Shown: positions 28,185 to 39,500 of the stretch, one piece after another
How positions within the stretch are numbered: position 1 is the stretch's first letter
Layout: every line of letters begins with the position of its first letter
Assembly: GCA_002449785.1 (NCBI GenBank)
Contig: DJXP01000024.1
Coordinates: forward strand, 29,205 to 93,204
Length of the DNA: 64,000 nucleotides
Direction of reading: 5' to 3'
From: Clostridiales bacterium UBA7001
GTDB lineage: Bacteria > Bacillota > Clostridia > TANB77 > CAG-508
The notes under the pieces: model-generated
The model's input: the letters and a program-made list of their open reading frames with translations, nothing else
What the model was told of the DNA's origin: nothing
Databases searched by the model: none
Position numbers and translations under genes: made by a program

Positions 28185-29750
28185 ATGAGTTTGAAAACAA
28201 AAGTTATAATAATTGCGTTAGTATCAGTAATAATTGTATCTGGTATTGGTGCTGGTGCATATTGGAAACTTGGTAAAACAAGTGAAGTTTCTGCTAAAGT
28301 TGGAGACTCTAATAATAAGTATTCTATGGAAGAAGAAATTGCACCAACTATAAAAGAAGAAGTTATTTCAGTATCTCAAGATTTATCACCACAAGAAGAG
28401 CAAAGTGCTGAAGATGAAAAGGAAGAGGTCGTAGAATTTAAAGATAAAAAAGTTACTGTTCCAAAATCTACAGTCGCTGCTGTAAATTCTTCAGAAGATG
28501 CTGAAAGAAATAAGAAAAATGGTGGTCAGTCAGTTAATCAGACTCAAGCAAATGAAATGTTTCAAAATGAAGGAACTCATTCAAATGGTATAGATGTATC
28601 TGCTCATCAAGGAAGAATAAATTGGGCACAAGTAGCTGCAAGTGGGGTTGATTTTGCCATAATTCGTTGTGGATTTAGAGGTCAGTCTGTAGGTGCAATT
28701 TATGAAGATGCATATTTTAAAACAAATGTTGCAGGTGCTACTGCAAATGGAATTAAAGTTGGCATATATTTTTACTCAACTGCTGTAAATGAAAATGAAG
28801 CATTAGAAGAAGCTGCATGGGTTGTAAAGAAGATTTCTACTTATAGAATTACTTATCCTGTTGTATATGATTTTGAGGATTTTGGAGCTTATAGATGCGC
28901 AGGAGTTGGTGGAGCTCAAGCGACAAGTAATGCTTTAACATTTTTAAATTTTGTAAGAAGCAATGGTTATGAACCAATGATGTATGCAAATAAGAGTGAT
29001 ATTACTTCAAGAATGTCAAGAGGTTCATTTAATTGTAAATTTTGGCTTGCTCATTATACATCACAAACAGACTATAAAGGAAGCTTTAATATGTGGCAAT
29101 ATACAAGTAGAGGAAGCGTTCCTGGAATAGCTGGTAATGTTGATATGGATGTTGCATATTTTAGTTATGGAGCAACAGCAGCGCCAAAACACGAGCATAA
29201 TTATTCTGAAATTGTAAAAAATGGTATAAAAGATTCAACATGTACAGAAAAAGGAAGTAAAACATTAAGATGTTCTTGTGGTGAAACAATTACTGAAGAG
29301 ATACCTTTAAAAGAACATAAATATAGTGCTTGGCAAGTTGTTACAGAAGCTACAACAGAAAAAGAAGGGCTTGAAAAAAGAGTTTGCAGTGTGTGTAAGA
29401 AAGAAGAAACAAGAAAGATTAATAAATTAAAATCTAATAATACTGCAAATGTAGCCAATACTACTAATACATCAAATAATGATAATAAAACAAATACAGC
29501 AAATACTGCAGCTAATACAAGCACAACAAATACATCTAATGCAACAAATACAGCAAATACTTCTAATCCAATAAATAATACAAGTTCAGAAAATACTTCA
29601 AGTCCAACTAATACAACTACGCCAACCACTACACAAACAACTCCTTCTGAGATAGCAAATAATCCTACTTCAACTGGTGGAGCAGATAATACTGAAAGTG
29701 AAAAAACTGAGGATACTTCAAGCGTGGAAAATCCAACTAATGATAATTAA
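28185..29750 (+). CDS. Membrane-anchored GH25 lysozyme with Cys-pair and N/T-rich tail, 521 aa
   Basis: Peptidoglycan muramidase at the cell surface. N-terminal anchor (residues about 6-27), acidic linker, then a GH25 domain (about 133-325): NGIDVSAHQGRINWAQV, AIIRCGFRG, VGIYFYSTA and the catalytic YDFEDFG pair. After it, two consecutive segments with paired cysteines (CTEKGSKTLRCSCGETI, KRVCSVCKKEE) look like the short CxxC-type repeats common in Clostridia surface proteins. The last 110 residues are an N/T/S-rich low-complexity tail, probably a flexible or wall-spanning spacer. AAGAGGTG precedes the ATG. Confidence 0.9.
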   Translation: MSLKTKVIIIALVSVIIVSGIGAGAYWKLGKTSEVSAKVGDSNNKYSMEEEIAPTIKEEVISVSQDLSPQEEQSAEDEKEEVVEFKDKKVTVPKSTVAAVNSSEDAERNKKNGGQSVNQTQANEMFQNEGTHSNGIDVSAHQGRINWAQVAASGVDFAIIRCGFRGQSVGAIYEDAYFKTNVAGATANGIKVGIYFYSTAVNENEALEEAAWVVKKISTYRITYPVVYDFEDFGAYRCAGVGGAQATSNALTFLNFVRSNGYEPMMYANKSDITSRMSRGSFNCKFWLAHYTSQTDYKGSFNMWQYTSRGSVPGIAGNVDMDVAYFSYGATAAPKHEHNYSEIVKNGIKDSTCTEKGSKTLRCSCGETITEEIPLKEHKYSAWQVVTEATTEKEGLEKRVCSVCKKEETRKINKLKSNNTANVANTTNTSNNDNKTNTANTAANTSTTNTSNATNTANTSNPINNTSSENTSSPTNTTTPTTTQTTPSEIANNPTSTGGADNTESEKTEDTSSVENPTNDN

Positions 29751-29777
29751 AAAAATCTAAAAGATAGGAGAATAATT

Positions 29778-29987
29778 TTGGATAACAATAAAAATTTAGA
29801 TGATTTGAATAGTTATATAGAAGATTCAAATAAAAAAAAGATAAAAAAAGTAGTAATAGCTATTATAGTAATAACAATAATTGTTGGCTTAGTATTTTTT
29901 CTAGATATTAAGTATAATCTTTTAAGTCAAATTAAAACTAGTGTTAATCAAATATATAACAAAATTATGGAGATGGTTATGAATTAA
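29778..29987 (+). CDS. Small single-pass membrane protein, 69 aa
   Basis: Starts at TTG 29778 with ATAGGAG 7 bases upstream. A charged head (NSYIEDSNKKKIKK) is followed by one membrane segment (about 25-43, VVIAIIVITIIVGLVFFL) and a short exported tail. Only 27 bases after the lysozyme gene, so probably co-expressed with it. No family recognised. Confidence 0.5.
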   Translation: MDNNKNLDDLNSYIEDSNKKKIKKVVIAIIVITIIVGLVFFLDIKYNLLSQIKTSVNQIYNKIMEMVMN

Positions 29988-29990
29988 AAA

Positions 29991-30017
29991 GGGCTATTAT
30001 AAATAGCTCTTTTTTTG
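29991..30017 (+). terminator. Terminator-like hairpin between the GH25 unit and addA
   Basis: GGGCTATT pairs with AATAGCTC (one G-T pair) around ATAA, followed by seven T. It overlaps the approach to the addA ribosome site (GGAGGAT), so it may only attenuate. Confidence 0.6.
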
Positions 30018-30026
30018 GAGGATAAT

Positions 30027-33000
30027 ATGAATTGGACAGATGAACAAATTAATGCTATTGAGAAAAAAGGATCAAATATTTTAGTAGCAGCTGCTGCACG
30101 GTAGTGGTAAGACAGCTGTTTTGGTTGAGCGTATAATTAATAAAATATTAAATGATAAAATAGATATAGATAAACTTTTAGTGGTTACTTTTACTAATAG
30201 TGCTGCATCTGAAATGAGAGAAAGAGTTTTAGAGGCTATTTATAAAAAATTAGATGAAGAACCTGATAATCAAGAATTACAAAAACAAATAATTCTTTTA
30301 GGCAAGTCACATATATGTACTATTCATTCATTTTGTTTAGATGTTATCAAAAATAATTTTTTTGAACTTGATTTATCAGCAAATTTTAGAATAGTATCAG
30401 AAGAAGAAAATGAAATTTTAAAACAAGAGGTTTTAGAGGATTTATTTGAAAATTTATATGAAGAAGAAAACGAAGACTTTTCAAAACTTGTAAATACTTA
30501 TACAGGATATAGAGGTGACGAACCATTAAAGGAAATGATTTTGAGAATTTATAAATTCATGCAGAGTAATCCATTTCCAATTAAATGGCTTAATGAAAAA
30601 ATTGAATTATTTAAAATTAATGAAGAATATTCAAAAGATTTTTCTGAGAGTATTTGGGGAAAAATATTATTAAAAGATTTACAAGATGATATTATAGATG
30701 GAATTAGTAGTCTAAAGATGGTTAGAAATAAACTTGAAAAATTTTATGAGCTTGATGAATATAAAGTAACTATTGAACAAGATATAGATCTTTTAAAAAA
30801 TTTATATGATGCTATAAATAATTCATGGGATAATGCTTTTGAAATTGCTCAAAATATGAAATTTAAAACTTGGCCAACTAATAAAAAAATTGTAATAGAT
30901 TTAAAAGATGAAGCTAAGGCTTCACGAGATAATGTTAAAAACAAGTTAATGAAGAAAATAAAAAATATATTAGTATATGATTCAAATTGTGCATATAAAG
31001 ATATTTATGAAATGTATGAAATTTTATCAACATTAAGAGATGTTATTATAAAATTTGATGAATTATTTAAAATAAGAAAAAAAGAGAGAAATGTTATTGA
31101 TTTTAATGATATTGAACATTATGCACTTAAATTATTAGTTTCTGAAAATGAAAAAGGTGAATTAGTCCCAACAGAAATTGCTAAGAACTATCAAAACAAA
31201 TTTGAAGAAATTGCTATTGATGAATATCAAGATAGTAACTATGTTCAAGAGTATATATTAAATATTATATCTCGCTCAAATAATATATTTATGGTTGGAG
31301 ATGTTAAACAAAGTATATATAAATTTAGACAAGCATGTCCAGAGTTGTTTTTAGATAAGTATAATAAATACAGTATTCAAGGAAATGATTTTGGAACTAA
31401 AATTAAATTATTTAAAAATTTTAGAAGTAAGAAAAATATATTAGATATTACAAATATAATATTTGAAAATATAATGAGTGAAAAACTTGGAGACATTGAT
31501 TATAATGAGGAAGAATACTTAAATTTAGGTGCGGATTATGAAAAAATTGAAAATGGTCTTGGAATATCAGAACTAGATATAATAGATTTAAAAGAAGATG
31601 AAGCTGACGATATTGTAGAAGATGAACTAAGCAATATTCAAAAAGAAGAAGTTGAAGCCAAATTTGTTGCAAATAAAATTAAAGAAATTATAAATTCTAA
31701 AGTTCAGGTAAAAGATAAAAAAATGGGTTATAGACCTGTTACATATAAAGATATTGTAATATTACTACGTTCTACGTCAACTCTTGCTCCTATATATGAA
31801 AAAGAATTGATAAAAAATAATATACCTGTTTTTTCAGATTCATCTACTGAATATTTAGAGTCAATAGAAATTCAAATAATTATTAATTTGCTTAAAATTC
31901 TAGATAACCCTATTGATGATATTTCTTTAGTTTCTGTTATGAGGTCTGTGATAGGAATGTTCACAGATAATGAAATACTTGAGATTAGACTATGTAATAA
32001 AGAAGGGTCATATTATGAGTGTTTAAATATTGCAAAAGAAAAGTCGGAAGATGAAAACTTAATAAATAAAATTAACATTTTTTTGAATAATATTAGCACT
32101 TGGAGAAAAGAAAGTGGTTATTTAAGTTTGGCAGAACTATTGTGGAAGGTTTATATAGATACTGGTTTTTATAGTTATGTTGGTTTAATGCCAAATGGAG
32201 AATTAAGACAAGCAAATTTAAAAATTCTTTTTGAAAGAGCAAAAGACTATGAAAAAACAAGTTTTAAAGGAATATTTTATTTTATTAAGTTTATTGAGAA
32301 AATAAAAAATGGAAATAGTGATATGTCTTCTGCAAAAATAATTGGAGAAAATGAGAATGTTGTAAGAATAATGAGTATTCATAAAAGCAAAGGTTTAGAG
32401 TTTCCAATTGTATTTTTGTCTAGTACTTCAAAAAAAATAAATATGAAAGATGCTAGTTCAGATCTATTGTTACATCAAGAAATCGGACTAGGGCCTGAAT
32501 ATATTAATTATGATAGAAGAATAGAATATTCAACATCAGCAAAAGATGCAATTAAAGTAATAATAAAAAACGAAAATATTGCCGAAGAAATGAGAATACT
32601 ATATGTTGCACTAACTCGTGCAAAAGAAAAACTAATAATAACAGGAGTTTCCAAAGATTTAAAAAAAGATTTTGAAGAGAAAAAAGATGTGTTAAAAATT
32701 TATGAAAAAAATAGCAAGAAAATTAATCCTATTCTTTTAAAAAAATATATTTCTTATTTAGATTGGATTGAACTTGTATACTTAAAAAATAATATGTCTG
32801 ATATTTTAAAATTAAATGAATATAAAAAAGATGATGTTATAAATAAAGGCAATACTCAGGAAGAAAAAATTAGAGAATTTAATTTTTCAAAAGAAATTAA
32901 TTTAAATGAGTATGATAATATTTTTAATTGGGAATATGCTAATATTTTGAAAACCAAACTTCCTATAAAAAGTACTGTAAGTAAAGTAAAACAGATGAGT

Positions 33001-33621
33001 TATTCTTTAGTAGATGATAATTCAGTTGATTTTAATAAACTTACTAATAGTTCAGTAGTTGGATTAGAAGAAGAAACTCCTTCATTTGTAAAAGAAAATG
33101 ACATTATTAATGTTAGTAGCTCTAGAAGAGGAACATTAATGCATTTGGTACTAGAAAGTTTGGATTTTAAAAAGGAATATTCTTTTGAGGATATTGAAGA
33201 ACTAAAAAAAGAATTAGTATGTAAGAATAAAATTTTACCAGAAGAAGTAAAAGTTATAGATATAAAAAAGATTGAACAGTTTTTAAAATCAGATTTGGCA
33301 AATATTATAAGAAAATGCAAGATTACCCAAAAAGAGAAGGCATTTTGTTTAAAAATAAACTTAAGTGACATAATGAATACTAATTCTGATGAGAAAATAC
33401 TTGTACAAGGTATAATTGATTTATATGGTATTACAGAAGATAATAAAATAATTTTAGTAGATTATAAAACAGATTACATTCAAGATGAAAATGAGTTAAT
33501 TAATAAATATCGTATACAACTCGAATTATATAAAAAGGCATTAGAAGAAGGTTTAGAAAAAGTTGTATCTGAAACATATATTTATTCCTTATATTTAAAT
33601 AAAGAAATAAAAGTAATATAA
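30027..33621 (+). CDS. addA: AddA helicase-nuclease, needs +1 frameshift at CGG 30099-30101
   Basis: RecBCD-type DNA end-processing subunit. GGAGG precedes ATG 30027. Codons 1-24 read MNWTDEQINAIEKKGSNILV then AAAA; skipping C30099 continues GSGKTAVLVERI, so the shift completes Walker A (AAAAGSGKTA). The +1 part has 1173 codons; total 1197 residues, close to the 1232 of B. subtilis. UvrD-type motifs follow: VTFTNSAASEMRERV, AIDEYQDSNYVQ (Walker B), VGDVKQSIYKFRQA, IMSIHKSKGLEFPIVF, LYVALTRAKEKL. The C-terminal nuclease shows GIIDLYG and ILVDYKTD. In the zero frame the very next codon is TAG (30102-30104). No addB is adjacent. The protein is useless without the shift. Confidence 0.93.
30099..30101 (+). 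other. CGG +1 recoding site 3 (Walker A of addA)
   Basis: Context GCT-GCA-CGG-TAG. Skipping C30099 gives GCA-GGT-AGT-GGT-AAG (A-G-S-G-K). The zero-frame stop follows immediately, which recalls stop-assisted frameshifting (as in prfB), but the other sites lack an adjacent stop. Confidence 0.88.
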
Positions 33622-33631
33622 TAAGTAAATA

Positions 33632-33660
33632 TTTACAAAATAGTTAATTTGATGTATAAT
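33632..33660 (+). promoter_or_regulatory. Sigma-A promoter for the 33692 gene
   Basis: TTTACA (33632-33637), 17 bases, TATAAT (33655-33660). Confidence 0.7.
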
Positions 33661-33691
33661 AATTATGTAAATTAAGAAAAGAGGGAAAAAA

Positions 33692-34363
33692 ATGGATAGA
33701 ATGAAAACCTTTTTACTATATGCACTTGGAATAATAGGTTTTTTCATATTATCATTAATATTAGAAGATGGATTAATAAATGGTATGTATAAACCATTAA
33801 TTAATTCTAGTGATAAAGTTATTGCAGAAAATTCTTCGGGGATTAATGTTGAAGTAACAGACGCTAAAGCATCTAATATTAATGGACAATTAAATTATAA
33901 AATAACAAATAATTCAAATGAAAGAATTGATGACCAATATGTTAAATTGGACTTATATAGTAAACAAGGATTATTATCAGCAACTGAATATATAAAAATA
34001 AATGATTTAAATCCTGGTGAAACTAAAGACTATAATGTAAAATTTAAAGGGACAGAAATTGCAGATTATAAATTAGCGGTTATTCCTGAAAGTGAAGTTC
34101 CAGATAAATCTAATATTATTAATATACTAGGATTTGAATTTGACTTATCTAATGTTTTTGGTAGGGATTTATCAAATACTAAAATATTTGGAAGAAGAAT
34201 TAAAGATATTTTTAATGTAGATAAAGCAAAAGGAACTGTAAAATATGCATGGAATTGGGGATTAAATTTTGCAAAAGCTGTTCCATGGTGGGGATATTTA
34301 ATCGGAGGAGGAATTGTACTTTGGTATCTTCCAACAGGATATTTATTTGGAATATTTCCATAA
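33692..34363 (+). CDS. Two-helix membrane protein with exported beta domain, 223 aa
   Basis: N-terminal membrane segment (about 7-25), an exported domain of about 90 residues (GINVEVTDAKASNINGQLN, NNSNERIDDQYVKLDLYS, LNPGETKDYNVKFKG) with the look of an FxLYD-type immunoglobulin-like fold, and a C-terminal membrane segment (about 195-217, WWGYLIGGGIVLWYLP). AAGAGGG before the ATG and own promoter. Monocistronic by layout. Function unknown. Confidence 0.5.
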   Translation: MDRMKTFLLYALGIIGFFILSLILEDGLINGMYKPLINSSDKVIAENSSGINVEVTDAKASNINGQLNYKITNNSNERIDDQYVKLDLYSKQGLLSATEYIKINDLNPGETKDYNVKFKGTEIADYKLAVIPESEVPDKSNIINILGFEFDLSNVFGRDLSNTKIFGRRIKDIFNVDKAKGTVKYAWNWGLNFAKAVPWWGYLIGGGIVLWYLPTGYLFGIFP

Positions 34364-34419
34364 TAGTTTTTTTGTGATTTAATGTTAAAAATTTTTGTAA
34401 TTGTTAATAAGAGAAAATA

Positions 34420-34613
34420 TTGAAAAAGTCTACATAAAGTGTTATAATTAATTTACAGGAATTTGATGTGTTACTATTCAAGTTTGACAATTATTAACAT
34501 TAAATATATTATGAATAGAATTTTCAAAAATTTGGAAATTTTTTATAAGATTATTAATTCATATGAATATTGAGAATGGTAACCAAATTAGTTTTTATTA
34601 CCATTCTTTTTTT
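34420..34613 (+). ncRNA. Candidate small RNA (promoter, about 160 nt, terminator)
   Basis: TTGAAA (34420-34425)-17-TATAAT (34443-34448) is a good promoter. It is followed by about 120 bases with no ORF and ribosome site, then a terminator: stem GAATGGTAA/TTACCATTC (34574-34606) plus eight T. The downstream transketolase gene has its own promoter after this terminator, so the segment stands alone as a transcript. I do not recognise it as 6S, SRP or tmRNA. It could instead be an attenuated leader. It contains the self-complementary AATTTTC-AAAAATTTGGAAATTTT stretch. This covers most of the 324-base gap between genes. Confidence 0.42.
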
Positions 34614-34624
34614 GTTATTTTTTA

Positions 34625-34653
34625 TTGATTTAATAATGTAATTAATATATAAT
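34625..34653 (+). promoter_or_regulatory. Sigma-A promoter for transketolase genes
   Basis: TTGATT (34625-34630), 17 bases, TATAAT (34648-34653); ATG of the first gene 34 bases on, with GGGAG in between. Confidence 0.65.
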
Positions 34654-34687
34654 TTAATAGGCAAAATATAATAGGGAGAATGATGTT

Positions 34688-35506
34688 ATGAATAGTTATG
34701 AAACTGAAAATTTCGAGAAAATATCAAAAGAAATAAGAAAAAGTATAATAGAAATGGTATATAATGCAAAATCTGGTCATCCAGGTGGTGCACTTTCAAT
34801 TACAGATATTCTAACAGTATTATATTTTTATGAATTAAATGTAAATGTTAATAATCCAAAATACGAAAATAGAGATAGGTTAGTATTATCAAAAGGTCAT
34901 TCATCACCTGCTTTATATGCAGTACTTGCAGAAAAAGGTTTTTTTCCGAAAAATGATTTAAAAACATTTAGAAAAATAGATAGTTATCTTCAAGGCCATC
35001 CTGATATGAACAAGGTTCCTGGAGTAGATATGTCTTCTGGCTCTTTAGGACAAGGATTATCTGTATCAAATGGTATGGCACTTGGAGCTAAATTAGATAG
35101 AAAAGATTACAGAGTATATTGTATATTAGGTGATGGAGAAATAGAAGAAGGTCAAGTTTGGGAAGCAGCAATGACAGCTAGTCACTATAATTTAGATAAT
35201 TTATGTGTAATCGTTGATAATAACGGACTTCAAATTGATGGTAAAACTAAAGATGTTATGAATTCTGAACCTATTGATAAAAAATTTGAAGCATTTGGTT
35301 TTAATGTAATTAATATAGATGGACATAATTTTGAAGAAATTGTAAATGCATTTGAAAAAGCTAAACAAACAAAAGAAAGACCAACAGCTATAATAGCTAA
35401 AACAGTAAAGGGAAAAGGTATTTCATTTATGGAAAATGAGGTATCTTGGCATGGAAAAGCACCTAATGATGAACAATATAATTTGGCTATGAATGAACTA
35501 AATTAG
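34688..35506 (+). CDS. Transketolase, N-terminal (TPP-binding) subunit
   Basis: 272 residues covering the pyrophosphate-binding domain of transketolase as a separate gene. Motifs: SGHPGGALSITDILTVLYF, KGHSSPALYAVLAEKG, GSLGQGLSVSNGMALG, and the TPP motif GDGEIEEGQVWEA with its closing VDNNGLQIDG. Splitting of transketolase in two genes is common in Clostridia and archaea. With its partner it transfers two-carbon units in the non-oxidative pentose phosphate pathway. Starts at ATG 34688 after GGGAG. Confidence 0.95.
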   Translation: MNSYETENFEKISKEIRKSIIEMVYNAKSGHPGGALSITDILTVLYFYELNVNVNNPKYENRDRLVLSKGHSSPALYAVLAEKGFFPKNDLKTFRKIDSYLQGHPDMNKVPGVDMSSGSLGQGLSVSNGMALGAKLDRKDYRVYCILGDGEIEEGQVWEAAMTASHYNLDNLCVIVDNNGLQIDGKTKDVMNSEPIDKKFEAFGFNVINIDGHNFEEIVNAFEKAKQTKERPTAIIAKTVKGKGISFMENEVSWHGKAPNDEQYNLAMNELN

Positions 35507-35560
35507 TATAAGGTAAATAGGGTCCTTTTAATTCCTAAATTTTAATTTGAGGGTAAATAT

Positions 35561-36511
35561 ATGAACTTTTTGTTAAATAATGATAATAAAAAATCGACAA
35601 GACAAAGCTATGGTGAAGCACTTTTAGAAATTGGAAAGAAAAATGAAAATATAGTTGTTTTAGATGCAGACTTATCTGCTGCAACCAAAACTAGTTTATT
35701 TGCAAAAGAATTTCCAAATAGATTTTTTAATATGGGAATTGCTGAACAAGATATGATAGGTACAGCAGCAGGATTATCAACATGCGGAAAAATCCCATTT
35801 GTAAGTACTTTCGCTGTTTTTGGAGCAGGAAGAGTTTATGATCAAATAAGAAATAGTGTATGTTATCCTAATTTAAATGTTAAGATTTGTGTAACACATA
35901 GTGGAATTACAGTAGGAGAAGATGGAGCCACTCACCAAATGCTAGAAGATATTAACATTATGAGAGGACTCCCTAATATGAAAGTTATATCTCCATGTGA
36001 TGAAACAGAAGTAAAATGGGCTATAAATGAAGCAGTAAATATTAATGGACCTGTTTATATAAGATTAGGAAGATCAGATACACCTAAAATATATGATGAA
36101 AATACAAAATTTGAATTTGGAAAAGCAATACAATTAGGTGATGGAAATGATGGAACTATTTTTGCAACAGGAATTATGGTTGCAGAAGCTCTAAAAGCAA
36201 AGGAAAAACTAATGACTGAAGGAATAAATATTAGAGTTGTAGATATTCATACAATAAAGCCATTAGATAAGGAATTAATTATTAAATGTGCTAAAGAAAC
36301 AAAGTATTTATTATCAATAGAGGAACATAGTGTTATTGGAGGACTTGGAACAGCTATTTCAGAAGTGCTTTGTGAATATTATCCTAAAAAATTAGTAAAA
36401 ATGGGAATTCAAGATACATTTGGAAAATCTGGAAATGCAAAGGAATTACTAAAATATTTTAAATTAACTGATGATGATATTATAAATAGATTAAAAAAAG
36501 ATATAATTTAA
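35561..36511 (+). CDS. Transketolase, C-terminal (pyrimidine-binding and C) subunit
   Basis: 316 residues. GIAEQDMIGTAAGLSTCG holds the catalytic Glu of the pyrimidine domain; FAVFGAGRVYDQIRNSV, THSGITVGEDGATHQM and CDETEVKWAI follow, then the C-terminal domain (IRVVDIHTIKPLD, SIEEHSVIGGLG). 54 bases after its partner, so the two are co-transcribed and should form one enzyme. GAGGG precedes ATG 35561. Confidence 0.95.
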   Translation: MNFLLNNDNKKSTRQSYGEALLEIGKKNENIVVLDADLSAATKTSLFAKEFPNRFFNMGIAEQDMIGTAAGLSTCGKIPFVSTFAVFGAGRVYDQIRNSVCYPNLNVKICVTHSGITVGEDGATHQMLEDINIMRGLPNMKVISPCDETEVKWAINEAVNINGPVYIRLGRSDTPKIYDENTKFEFGKAIQLGDGNDGTIFATGIMVAEALKAKEKLMTEGINIRVVDIHTIKPLDKELIIKCAKETKYLLSIEEHSVIGGLGTAISEVLCEYYPKKLVKMGIQDTFGKSGNAKELLKYFKLTDDDIINRLKKDII

Positions 36512-36527
36512 GAAATGGAAAAAGATT

Positions 36528-39500
36528 ATGAGTAAAAATACTTTCAAAAGTCGAAATGAATTAAATATCCAAGATAATGAAAATGTTAAAGAATATTTTG
36601 AAACTGGATATTCAGTAAATAGTAACGAAAAAATAAAAGAAGAAAGAAACATTTCTAGAGCATATAAGTATAATTATACTGATAATAGAACAAATCGAAA
36701 AAAATTATCTAGAGCTATTTCTAGAATTTTTATAATACTTTTCATTATAATTGCACTTATAACTATTACTTTAGGTATTATTATGTTTTTTGTTACTATG
36801 CCAGGTATGTCTATGGATAGATTAAATCAGCTATCAGAAAAAATTGGTATTGATATAGATAAAATGTTTAATAATGGTTCTGTAGAAGTAAAGGACCAGG
36901 ATATTTATGATATTATGGATTATTTAGTTGGAATGGGATATGACTTAAAAAGTTTTGGATTCTTAACAGATAATTCAGATAGGTATGAAGACAATACATT
37001 AAAAGATGACATTGATGATGGGTTAATATTACATACTGATGAAGATAAAAAAGGAAAAATAAAAGAGGCTGAAAGTGATTTTATTCTTTATTATCTAATT
37101 TCTGATAATTATTTATATGGTTTATCAAGTGATACGGGTTCAGACGGTAAGAAGGGTATTCCTGGAGTGATAAACAAAATTCATGGAGATAGAATAGAAT
37201 TATGGGAAAGAATTAAAGAACTAGTAAATAAAGAAGACAATTGGGGTGCAGGATTATTAGGTTTATATATAGATGATGGATATGGAGTAAAAAGCTCTCA
37301 AAGTTATAATTCTTTAGATTGGGCTGATGCAAAATTCGATTTTGAAAAGAAAACTTTATCAATTAAAAGAACATATGGAAGTGACAAAATGACATATAAC
37401 ATAACTGGATGGACTGGAAAATATGGTATGCCAGTAGAATTATTAGTGGCTACACATTTAGCTACTTTAATGCCAGATTTGTCATATGATTTAGCAACAG
37501 GATTTGATACTGAAATAGATATATTATTACATAATGAAGGTAATAGTGGATTATATTATCAAGATGATGGTGGAAATTATATTTCTATTGAATTAATAAG
37601 AATTGCTGCATATGGAACTAATGATGAGAAAATTCAAAATTTAGTATTTAATAGTGAAAATGAAAAAATTACTTTATTAGCACCTACTTATGGTTCGGAT
37701 GCAGCAAATGTTAATGCTAATCTTATAATGGGACAAGCACTTGCTCAGAGCATTGCTGAAACTGCCGGTAGAGCTCGTGGTGGTGGAAAATATGATGTTT
37801 ATATGGCGAGAATTGAAAACCATTGGTTCAGAGATATATATTATATGATTAATAATAGTAATACAAAATTATTAGATTTTGATGAAAATTATGAAGATAA
37901 AGTAAGAGATAGATTAACATTATATGAAACATATACTGAAAATGTAAGCGAATATGGTAATTCACATATTGGAGAATTCATATTATATGAAATTGATGAA
38001 CATGGAAATTATAAAAAAGATAGTAATGGAAATTTCATAATGTTTGAAGGCACACTTGGTGATGCTACTGCACAAAATATAAGAGTATCTAAAAGAGCAA
38101 AAGGAGTATCTAATAGTAGATTAGAAGATTTTGGATGGAATGATAGTGAAATTGGTATATGGTCTGCTTATGAAGAAGAATCTGGAACTCCTAATTATAT
38201 AAATGCATTTGAAAATCCGGCAGAAGGAAGTTTAGAAGCAAGAATTTTTGCATTAGTTCCTACTGGTGGTGGATTAGTTCAAAAAGGTGATGCTTTAAGA
38301 GGAGAAACAAATGCTAAGATTAAAAATATGTTTACAACTAATACATATTTTAGATATGATGGCTCAGTTACAACTGCAAATATTATAAATGAACTAAGAA
38401 AAAAGGCAAATCTTGATTATGGTGCAATTGATACTAATAGTTCAAAATATAATGAGGAAATTGAATTGAGTGATGGAAATAAATATAAAATAAGTGATTT
38501 TACAGGCGAAGTTTCAACAAGTCAAGACTTATTAAATATTTTTAATATGTTAGAAAATACTCATACAATTGATGCAAATAATGTATATAGAGACTTAAAA
38601 GAATTATCTGTAGAATTAGGTTATTATGATAAAGAAGAAGTAACAGATGAAACACCAAAAATATTACAATTTATTGTACCTCAAATAGGTTCTTATGAAT
38701 ATCCAAAAAGAGAGCTTGATAAAAATGAACATGAATATGGAACAATGCTTCATGCCAAAGCAGATTTTGAAGCATATGAAACTACTAGAGAAATTGTAGA
38801 TGAAACTAAAGAAGATGAAGAAAATGTTGGTCTTAATTCAGAAAAAGGATCTTTAAAATCTAATGTAGATTTAGCTATAGATGAGAATAAAACTAATATT
38901 ATAGATGACTTTGATCTTAATTTGGCTACGAACAATTTTGACAGAAGTGACTCTTCTTTAAGAAAAGAATATATAAAGAAGTTAGAAGAGGCTTATTATT
39001 CTGAAGGATATGATGGGTCTATTGATGCATCTCCATATGATCCATCTGACCCTAGATATGAAGGAACTCAAGGTTCACTTTATAGAGAATATATAAGTAT
39101 AATGAGAGAGAAAAAACCAGATTTTTATTTAGCTAATAATATTAATAAAGATGAAATATATGGAGATAGTATTAATAATAATATATCACTTTTAGGTTCA
39201 TTATCTAATACAGTTATTGGGGTTCAGGGTGAAAAAAGAAAATTATTAGGAGGTTTTGACAGCGAACTTGGACAAATAATTGTAAGTGATTTTGAGGAAT
39301 CAGAAGACTGGGATGATGTTTTATCAATTGTTATGGCTCAAAATAATGAAATAGATATAGGAAATGTTCCATATGGAAGTGGAGATAAAAATGGATATGA
39401 AAACTGGCTAAGAAGCTTAGGTGGAGTATTTGCTGATTATGCTGGTGAAGATATGAAAATGGGTGGAGAAACATTAGAAGACTTTGTAAACGCTAATAAA

